Assembly: GCA_017880985.1 (NCBI GenBank)
Contig: JADGRK010000121.1
Span: 1-7,247 of the forward strand
Direction: 5' to 3'
DNA: 7,247 nucleotides
Source of the DNA: Rhodoferax sp.
Lineage (GTDB): Bacteria; Pseudomonadota; Gammaproteobacteria; Burkholderiales; Burkholderiaceae_C
Below, piece after piece: positions 1-5,056 of the stretch (positions are counted from its first letter, which is position 1; each line of letters opens with the position of its first letter). The notes under the pieces are model-generated. The model saw only the letters and a list, made by a program, of their open reading frames with translations. It was not told the DNA's origin and made no database searches. Position numbers and translations under genes: made by a program.

Positions 1-515
1 ATCTGCGGACCGAGGTCAGAGCCGCCAATGCCGATATTGACCACGTCGGTGATCGCCACGTCAGCACGCACTGATTGCGCATAGGCCAGCATGGCGTCCA
101 GCGTCACCTGCACCTGGGTCAGTTGCTTGTCAAGGCCTTCCAACGCAGCGCTAATTGCTATTGTTTTACTAGCTGCTTGCGCAGTATCTACGGGGGCTAT
201 AGGTGGATTTCTCAATAACCAATGCATCACCGAACGCTGCTCGGTGGTGTTGATTGGCGCACCCGAAAACATGGCGTCCCGATGCGCCTGCACGCCGCAT
301 TGACGGGCCAGATCGAACAGCAGTTGCTGCGTGGCGCTGTCAATCAGGTTCTTGGACAAATCGGCAAAGACGTGGGGGGCGGTCTGGCTAAAGGCCTCAA
401 AGCGGCCAGCTTCTGTCGCAAAGTCAACGCGCATGTCAAAAGTGTGGCCACTGCGATTGAAAGCGATCTGGAGTGCGCCCCAAGCGGGGGCACGGTCACA
501 GCGAGTTCGGATCAT
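1..515 (-). CDS. pgi: Glucose-6-phosphate isomerase, N-terminal part (cut by window edge)
   Basis: Interconverts glucose-6-phosphate and fructose-6-phosphate in the cytoplasm. The minus-strand frame is open from the ATG at 515 to the window edge, giving 171 residues without a stop; the C-terminal two thirds are outside. Family landmarks are the MFSG.PIN.TE.R stretch at residues 82-94, the VMHWLLRN segment at 97-103, and the PGI signature start ITDVVNIGIGGSDLGP at 155-170. The start is supported by AGGA at 526-523, 7 bases upstream. It lies 50 bp downstream of tal on the same strand, so a tal-pgi operon is likely. Oddity: residues 104-120 (PPIAPVDTAQ...) are encoded by a copy of the interspersed repeat, at a point where E. 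coli Pgi, as I remember it, has a shorter linker before the helix leading to ITDVVNIGIGG. The reading frame is kept, so I treat the gene as functional. Confidence 0.95.
   Translation of the reverse strand, partial: MIRTRCDRAPAWGALQIAFNRSGHTFDMRVDFATEAGRFEAFSQTAPHVFADLSKNLIDSATQQLLFDLARQCGVQAHRDAMFSGAPINTTEQRSVMHWLLRNPPIAPVDTAQAASKTIAISAALEGLDKQLTQVQVTLDAMLAYAQSVRADVAITDVVNIGIGGSDLGPQ
156..206 (-). repeat. Interspersed repeat copy 1, inside pgi
   Basis: Read on the minus strand it shows the shared layout TAGC, 12 bases, TGCGCAAGCAGCTA, then an AT-rich loop closed by TAGC. The 30 bases from TAGCCCCC onward match copy 3 inside cca at about 27 positions. The GCTA/TAGC arms can form a short hairpin. 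It lies in the sense orientation within pgi and is translated as part of residues 104-120. The exact ends are uncertain because target-site duplications are not evident. Confidence 0.8.
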
Positions 516-565
516 GGGAGAGTCCTGAAAAGTCGGGGCGCAAGCCAACAAATTGACAGCAAAAA

Positions 566-1516
566 TCAAGCCGCCGATAACAGCTTTTCGAGCTTCACGG
601 CATCGACACAAAAGGCGCGGATGCCTTCAGCCAATTTCTCGGTCGCCATGGCGTCCTCATTGAAGTCGAACCGGAAGACGGCTTCGTTGTCGTAACTGAC
701 TGCGGCGATGTCAAGCGCCCGGGCGCTCTGCGGGTCCAGCGCACGCGCCAGCGGCGCTTTATTGGCAGCCAAGGCGGCCAGCAAATCCGGGCTGATGGTG
801 AGCAGATCACAACCAGCCAGTGCCGTGATTTGCCCCAGATTGCGAAAGCTGGCACCCATCACTTCCGTGGCGATGCCAAATTTCTTGTAATAGTTGTAGA
901 TTTGCCGCACCGACCTAACCCCTGGATCAGCCGCACCGGCATTGTCAGCCTCTACCCAAGCCGTGCCCGCGGTCTTCTTGTACCAGTCGTAAATGCGACC
1001 CACAAAAGGCGAAATCAGTTGCACTTTGGCCTGCCCGCACGCCACCGCCTGGCAGAATGAAAATAGCAGGGTCAGGTTGGTGTGAATGCCGCGCTGCTCC
1101 AATTGCTTCGCCGCTTGAATGCCCTCCCAGGTGGCGGCGACCTTGATCAGCACCCGGTCGATGTGAATGCCCTGCGCCTGATACAGCTCAATCAGCCGCT
1201 CGGCGCGGCTGATGCTGGCGCTGGTATCGAAACTCAGCCGCGCATCCACCTCAGTCGACACACGTCCCGGAATGATGGACAGAATCTCGCAGCCAAAACG
1301 CACCAGCAGACGGTCCACAAGCTCGTCCAGCGGACGCCCCCGGAATTGCGACACGGTATCGGTCAACAGCGTGCGGTAATCCGCCTTTTGCACCGCTTTG
1401 AGGATCAGCGACGGATTGGTGGTGGCGTCTTGCGGCAGATAGACATCAATCTGTTTGAAGTCGCCGGTGTCGGCGACCACGGTGGTGAACTGTTTGAGGG
1501 CGTCGAGTTGATTCAT
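566..1516 (-). CDS. tal: Transaldolase (TalB type)
   Basis: Transfers a dihydroxyacetone unit from sedoheptulose-7-phosphate to glyceraldehyde-3-phosphate in the non-oxidative pentose phosphate pathway. The 316-residue product matches the length of E. coli TalB. Visible landmarks are VVADTGDF near the N-terminus, with the conserved Asp at 16; QDATTNPSLIL at 28-38; STEVDARLSFDT at 86-97; and the Schiff-base lysine K124 in VLIKVAATWEG. The ATG at 1516 gives the usual MNQLDALKQFTTVV start. An upstream TTG at 1549 would add 11 residues that do not resemble the family, so I rejected it. No strong Shine-Dalgarno sequence is visible before the ATG. The gene is first in the tal-pgi pair and divergent from zwf-hexR, with the candidate HexR operator about 70 bp upstream. 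Confidence 0.96.
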   Translation of the reverse strand: MNQLDALKQFTTVVADTGDFKQIDVYLPQDATTNPSLILKAVQKADYRTLLTDTVSQFRGRPLDELVDRLLVRFGCEILSIIPGRVSTEVDARLSFDTSASISRAERLIELYQAQGIHIDRVLIKVAATWEGIQAAKQLEQRGIHTNLTLLFSFCQAVACGQAKVQLISPFVGRIYDWYKKTAGTAWVEADNAGAADPGVRSVRQIYNYYKKFGIATEVMGASFRNLGQITALAGCDLLTISPDLLAALAANKAPLARALDPQSARALDIAAVSYDNEAVFRFDFNEDAMATEKLAEGIRAFCVDAVKLEKLLSAA

Positions 1517-1582
1517 GCTGCCATTATCGGGCGATGACCCGGTCAGCAAATACCGGCTGGTTACACGTTTTTCTGAAAACCA

Positions 1583-1597
1583 TGAAACTAAGTTACA
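1583..1597. promoter_or_regulatory. Candidate HexR operator between tal and zwf
   Basis: The 15-mer TGAAACTAAGTTACA is a near-perfect dyad: arm TGAAAC faces GTTACA with a single mismatch. It resembles the gammaproteobacterial HexR consensus as I remember it (TGTAATTAAATTACA), especially at the TG..A / T.ACA ends. It lies 71 bp before the zwf start and 67 bp before the tal start, in the region shared by two divergent sugar-phosphate operons, one of which encodes HexR itself. Binding and the direction of regulation are inferred; no confident -35/-10 pair was found nearby. Confidence 0.6.
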
Positions 1598-1628
1598 TTA
1601 ACGACTGTTTTTTCTCTTAATCAGTTGA

Positions 1629-1650
1629 GGACAGAGCTAAAGATCTGTCC
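1629..1650. promoter_or_regulatory. 22-bp dyad in the zwf leader
   Basis: Arms GGACAGA (1629-1635) and TCTGTCC (1644-1650) are perfectly complementary, and an inner CT/AG pair (1637-1638 with 1641-1642) adds to the symmetry, so 18 of 22 positions are symmetric. It ends 17 bases upstream of the zwf ATG. It could be an operator or an mRNA hairpin near the start site. No T-run follows on either strand, so it is not a classical terminator. Confidence 0.5.
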
Positions 1651-1667
1651 CGCAAGTAAATAAAACT

Positions 1668-3122
1668 ATGAGTTTTGACCTTGTTTTGTTTGGTGGCACC
1701 GGCGATCTGGCCTGGCGCAAATTGATGCCGGCGCTATTTCAGGCCTTTCGTCATGGCACGCTGCCCGCTGGCGGACGCATCATTGGCGTTGCCCGCGACC
1801 CGCTCAGCGCCGAGCAATACCGCGCGCAAATCCACGCGCGTTTTGAGCAAGTAGATTTAACCAAGCGCCCCAGCCTGGAAGAGTTCACGCGATTCGCGGC
1901 TTTGCTTGAATTCGTGCAGATGGATTTATCCCGGCCCGATGACTATGCCCGTCTGGTCGCCAAACTGGCAGAGCGCCAGGCCGACATCGTGGTGATGTAT
2001 GTCGCCACCGCACCCGCGCTATTTACCACCGTATGCGAGCAGCTCGCTGCGGCCGGGCTCAACACGCCACAGACCCGCGTGGTGCTGGAAAAACCGCTGG
2101 GCCATGATCTGGCGAGCAATCGTGCGATCAACGAGGCGGTGCGCCAGGCGTTTGGTGAAAAGCATATTTTTCGCATTGACCATTACTTGGGCAAGCCCGC
2201 GGTGCAAAACCTGTTTGCACTGCGCTTTGGCAATGCCTTGTTTGAGCCCTTGTGGCGGCGCGAGCACATTGCCAACATTCAGATCACGATTGCCGAAGAA
2301 CTGGGCGTGGAAAAACGTGGTGCGTTTTACGAGACCACCGGAGCGCTACGCGACATGGTGCAAAACCACGCACTGCAACTGCTGTGCGCCATTGGCATGG
2401 AGCCGCCCATCAACACGCACGCCGATGCCATTCGCGACGAAAAACTCAAGGTGTTGCGCTCGCTCAAACCCTGGACCGCTGATTCAATGACCCAGGATGT
2501 GATCCGCGGCCAGTACGCGGCAGGTTCCATTGCCGGCGTGCCAGTAGCCGCGTACCGCGAAGAGTCCGGCGTTGACCCGCGCAGCAACACCGAGACCTTT
2601 GTCGCCTTGCGCACCGAAATATCCAATTGGCGCTGGGCTGGCGTGCCGTTCTACATCCGCACCGGCAAACGTCTGGCTGGGCGCGACGCCCGCATTGTGG
2701 TCAATTTCCGGCCGACGCCGCACGCCATCTTCAATTCACAAATTGGCGCCGCCAATCGGTTGGTGATCAACCTGCAACCCAGAGATGGACTCGAATTGCA
2801 CCTGCTGGCTCAAGGGCAGAGCAACCGTCGCAATTCGCAAACCCTGTCGCCGGTGCAACTCGATCTTGACTTCGACAAGCGCTTTGGTTCGGAACGGGTG
2901 GGCGCCTATGAACGCCTGCTGCTGGACGTGATCGATGGCCGCCTGAACCTGTTTGTGCGTAGCGATGAGCAGGAAGAAGCCTGGCGCTGGGTGGAACCGA
3001 TTCTGGAACACTGGAAAAATGACGCGCAGGGCCCGCGCCTGTATGCGGCAGGCACCTGGGGTCCCAGCGCCTCCAGCGCCATGATTGCGCGTGACGGCTA
3101 TTGCTGGAGTGAAGAGAACTGA
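1668..3122 (+). CDS. zwf: Glucose-6-phosphate 1-dehydrogenase
   Basis: Oxidises glucose-6-phosphate to 6-phosphogluconolactone with NAD(P)+, the entry to the oxidative pentose phosphate and Entner-Doudoroff routes. The 484-residue product is full length for the family. The Rossmann dinucleotide-binding loop FGGTGDLAWRKL lies at residues 8-19, EKPLG at 141-145, and the active-site signature RIDHYLGK at 169-176. RDMVQNHALQ at 228-237 carries the second conserved histidine (H234). QNHALQ is a slight departure from the common QNHLLQ/QNHMLQ. The ATG at 1668 gives the standard N-terminus; no good Shine-Dalgarno sequence is seen, as the leader just before it is A-rich. The stop overlaps the hexR start (TGATG), so the two are translated from one message. 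Confidence 0.97.
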   Translation: MSFDLVLFGGTGDLAWRKLMPALFQAFRHGTLPAGGRIIGVARDPLSAEQYRAQIHARFEQVDLTKRPSLEEFTRFAALLEFVQMDLSRPDDYARLVAKLAERQADIVVMYVATAPALFTTVCEQLAAAGLNTPQTRVVLEKPLGHDLASNRAINEAVRQAFGEKHIFRIDHYLGKPAVQNLFALRFGNALFEPLWRREHIANIQITIAEELGVEKRGAFYETTGALRDMVQNHALQLLCAIGMEPPINTHADAIRDEKLKVLRSLKPWTADSMTQDVIRGQYAAGSIAGVPVAAYREESGVDPRSNTETFVALRTEISNWRWAGVPFYIRTGKRLAGRDARIVVNFRPTPHAIFNSQIGAANRLVINLQPRDGLELHLLAQGQSNRRNSQTLSPVQLDLDFDKRFGSERVGAYERLLLDVIDGRLNLFVRSDEQEEAWRWVEPILEHWKNDAQGPRLYAAGTWGPSASSAMIARDGYCWSEEN

Positions 3123-3970
3123 TGCTTGACCGAATCAACGCTTGCCTGCCTTCGTTGGCACCGGCCGAACAGCGGGTCGGCAAATTGGTGCTGAGTGACC
3201 CACGCAGCTTTGCCAGGCAGCCAGTGAGCGAGCTGGCCGACCGGGCGCATGTGAGCAAACCCACGGTGGTGCGGTTTTGCCGCAGTGTCGGATATGACGG
3301 CCTGTCTGACTTCAAGCTCAAGCTGGCCGGCAGTGTGAGCGAGGGCGTGCCCTTTATTCACCGCAGCGTCGATGCCGACGACAAGACCTGCGACATCATG
3401 GTCAAGGTGATTGACAACACCGTGGCGGCCTTTTTGAAATACCGCAACGATGCCAGCACCGCAGCGATTGAGAAAGCGGCGACGGCGTTGGTGGAAACCT
3501 ACCGGCTTGGCAAACGCATCGAATTCTTCGGGGTTGGCAATTCCGGCATCGTGGCGCAGGACGCCCAGCATAAATTCTTCAGGCTGGGTGTGCATGCCAT
3601 TGCCTACAGTGACGGCCACATGCAGGTCATGAGCGCGTCGCTGCTGGGCCCGGGCGACTGTGTCGTCATCATCTCCAACTCAGGCCGCACCCGCGACCTG
3701 ATGGATGCCTGCGACATTGCGCGCAAAAATGGGGCCACCACCATTGTCATCACCGCCAGCGGCTCGCCGCTGGCTGCGGCCGGCCATATCCACCTGGCGG
3801 CCGACCATCCGGAAGGTTTTGACCGCTACAGCCCGATGGTGTCGCGCCTGCTGCATCTGCTGATCATCGACATTCTGGCGACCTGCGTGGCGCTGCGTAT
3901 TGGGGGGGGGAAATTGCAGCCCTTGCTGCGCGAAATGAAGAACAACTTGCGCAACAAACGCTACGCTTGA
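3122..3970 (+). CDS. hexR: HexR-like RpiR-family transcriptional regulator
   Basis: Cytoplasmic DNA-binding repressor/activator of hexose catabolism; in Pseudomonas, HexR responds to 2-keto-3-deoxy-6-phosphogluconate. The 282-residue product has an N-terminal helix-turn-helix (about residues 1-77) with PVSELADRAHVSKPTVVRFCRSVGY at 34-58, a linker with SVDADD, and a SIS sugar-phosphate domain from about 130 to 258. The SIS domain shows FGVGNSG (136-142), DAQHKFFRLG (147-156) and ISNSGRT (184-190). DAQHKFF and the C-terminal MK.NL..KRY pattern match HexR better than other RpiR proteins. It starts on the last base of the zwf stop codon, so it is translationally coupled. It probably binds the dyad at 1583-1597 and regulates its own operon and tal-pgi. 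A run of nine G bases encodes Gly261-263. Confidence 0.93.
   Translation: MLDRINACLPSLAPAEQRVGKLVLSDPRSFARQPVSELADRAHVSKPTVVRFCRSVGYDGLSDFKLKLAGSVSEGVPFIHRSVDADDKTCDIMVKVIDNTVAAFLKYRNDASTAAIEKAATALVETYRLGKRIEFFGVGNSGIVAQDAQHKFFRLGVHAIAYSDGHMQVMSASLLGPGDCVVIISNSGRTRDLMDACDIARKNGATTIVITASGSPLAAAGHIHLAADHPEGFDRYSPMVSRLLHLLIIDILATCVALRIGGGKLQPLLREMKNNLRNKRYA
3902..3910 (+). repeat. Nine-G homopolymer in the 3' end of hexR
   Basis: Nine consecutive G bases form three GGG glycine codons (residues 261-263 of HexR), just after the SIS domain. A gain or loss of one G would replace the last 19 residues. Such tracts are prone to slipped-strand errors and to sequencing or assembly errors. Confidence 0.9.
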
Positions 3971-3980
3971 AACTAATAAC

Positions 3981-4029
3981 GGCTACGACGCCCTATGCAC
4001 TTGCGTAATCAGCTACAACTTTAGTAGCA
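3981..4029 (+). repeat. Interspersed repeat copy 2, between hexR and trxC
   Basis: The core TTGCGTAATCAGCTAC, a 7-base AT-rich loop, then GTAGCA matches the other copies. The upstream part is the most diverged, with CGAC where the others have TAGC, but the 12-base spacing is kept. GCTAC and GTAGC form a perfect 5-bp stem around AACTTTA. This is the only copy outside a reading frame. It starts 10 bp after the hexR stop, so it may lie in the hexR transcript end, but there is no U-tract to make it a terminator. Confidence 0.7.
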
Positions 4030-4082
4030 CTTGATAGTTACCGGATTGACCTCCATCTGAGGCCCAGAAAGGTATTTCCATC

Positions 4083-4520
4083 ATGACTGACTCTCTGCAC
4101 ATTGTTTGTCCCCACTGCCACACCACCAACCGGGTGCGCGACAGCGATCTTGCCAACGCCCCCGATTGCGGCAACTGCCACAAACCCTTGTTCCTGGCGC
4201 ATTCTCTGGCGCTCGATGAAAGTAATTTTGATCGTCACATCAGCCGCAGCCAGATTCCGCTGCTGGTGGACTTTTGGGCACCCTGGTGCGGACCGTGCCG
4301 CCAGATGGCACCGGCATTTGAGGAAGCGGCGGCGCAACTGGAACCGCGTTTTCGCTTGGTCAAGGTCAACACCGAGGAGTCTCAAAGCCTGGGCGGACGC
4401 TTCAATATCCGCAGCATCCCCACACTGGCCCTATTCTCAAACGGCCGCGAAGTGGCACGCCAGGCCGGTGCCATGGGCGCAGCCGACATCGTGCGTTGGG
4501 CCTTGGCGCAACGCCCATGA
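4083..4520 (+). CDS. trxC: Thioredoxin 2 (zinc-binding N-terminus)
   Basis: Cytoplasmic disulfide reductase. The 145-residue protein has the TrxC architecture: an N-terminal zinc module with CPHC (C9, C12) and CGNC (C29, C32), then a thioredoxin fold with the active site WAPWCGPC (C69 and C72) and the cis-proline at RSIPT (P113). The ATG at 4083 is preceded by AGAAAGG at 4066-4072, 10 bases away, an acceptable ribosome-binding site at slightly long spacing. It follows hexR on the same strand after 112 bp that include repeat copy 2, so it probably has its own promoter. It converges on decayed two-component genes. E. coli trxC is under OxyR control; no OxyR site could be identified here by eye. 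Confidence 0.95.
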   Translation: MTDSLHIVCPHCHTTNRVRDSDLANAPDCGNCHKPLFLAHSLALDESNFDRHISRSQIPLLVDFWAPWCGPCRQMAPAFEEAAAQLEPRFRLVKVNTEESQSLGGRFNIRSIPTLALFSNGREVARQAGAMGAADIVRWALAQRP

Positions 4521-4561
4521 CGGTGACTCGGCGGTCACTGTGCCATCGCTGAGCGATTGGC
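4521..4561. other. Two hairpin-forming inverted repeats after trxC
   Basis: The first has arms GTGAC (4523-4527) and GTCAC (4534-4538) around TCGGCG. The second pairs GCCATCGC (4542-4549) with GCGA-T-TGGC (4553-4561) around TGA, an 8-bp stem with one bulged T. They sit directly after the trxC stop and could slow or end transcription, but no T-run follows, so intrinsic termination is unproven. They may equally be chance structure in the decayed kinase remnant. Confidence 0.3.
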
Positions 4562-4745
4562 ATCCGGGTTCTGCCACAACGCTTACGAGCGCCATGACCA
4601 ACCTGTCGGGAGTCAAGACCAATTGCGGCAGCCAGAGCCACAGCAACAATCAGCGCTTGAGAGACAAGCCATGACCTTGCCTGGCTAGCGCGGGCGGTTT
4701 CACCGGGTTCGAGCTGAGGTCCGTCCGCCGCCCGGGCCGACTCAT
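4521..4745 (-). pseudogene. Remnant of a sensor histidine kinase N-terminus
   Basis: An ATG at 4745 overlaps the response-regulator remnant's TGA in the classical ATGA arrangement of regulator-kinase pairs. In this frame a peptide containing SLSLKR is followed by a TGA at 4652-4650, then continues LLLWLWLPQLVL. This looks like the basic lead-in and first transmembrane helix of TctE/QseC-type kinases (SLKRRLLLWLLLPQLVL style), with one arginine codon turned into a stop. Downstream the similarity is lost within about 20 residues and the opposite-strand trxC gene begins. No H-box or ATPase motifs remain, although a VSVVAEPG stretch near 4576 might be a relic of the kinase C-terminus. The left boundary is approximate. 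Confidence 0.5.
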
Positions 4746-5028
4746 GGTGTGGCAGATTCCAGCAGGTAGCCCAGCCCGCGCACGTTGCGGATATTCAACC
4801 CGGAGTCAGCCAGCTTGCGGCGCAGACGGTGAATGTAAACCTACAGTGCATTCGAGACCGTCCCTGATCCGGCGCCCGCACCCTCGGACGGAAGCGGCTC
4901 GATTCGAGCAGCGACAGGGCCACTGCGCCGTCGGCTACAGACATTACCGCGTGGCCAGCCTGCGCAAGCTGAGCACACAGGCCATCGCGCAACAAGGCAT
5001 CGTCTTCAACAATCAGCAAGCTGGACAT
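4742..5028 (-). pseudogene. Broken OmpR-family response regulator (internal deletion)
   Basis: The N-terminus from the ATG at 5028 is a clear receiver start: SLLIVEDDALLRDGLCAQLA with the acidic cluster E8-D9-D10, then ADGAVALSLLESSRF. After about 46 residues this frame becomes nonsense. In another minus-strand frame the C-terminus of an OmpR winged-helix domain appears: TVSNAL, a TAG stop at 4843-4841 where a glutamate codon is expected, then VYIHRLRRKLADSG and NVRGLGYLLESATP, ending at TGA 4744-4742. An intact gene would be near 220-230 codons; only about 95 remain. The phosphoacceptor aspartate, the receiver lysine and most of the DNA-binding domain are therefore gone, with a junction around 4870-4900. 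It lies 28 bp downstream of cca and was probably once in the same transcript. Confidence 0.85.
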
Positions 5029-5056
5029 GGTCTGAGCATAACAAGCAACGCGGCGG

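Noticed and set aside
222..695. Plus-strand open frame of 157 residues
   Set aside because: It lies opposite pgi and the end of tal, shows no family pattern, and the minus strand carries the clear Pgi signature over the same bases.
1082..1537. Plus-strand open frame of 151 residues
   Set aside because: It is the shadow of tal, whose catalytic lysine motif and family length leave no doubt about the coding strand.
2767..3619. Long minus-strand open frames opposite zwf and hexR
   Set aside because: High-GC antisense shadows; the plus strand shows the full zwf and hexR motifs and their coupled overlap.
3981..4029. Repeat copy 2 as the hexR terminator
   Set aside because: It has a 5-bp stem but no following T-run, and the same structure occurs inside coding genes, so a repeat is the better explanation.
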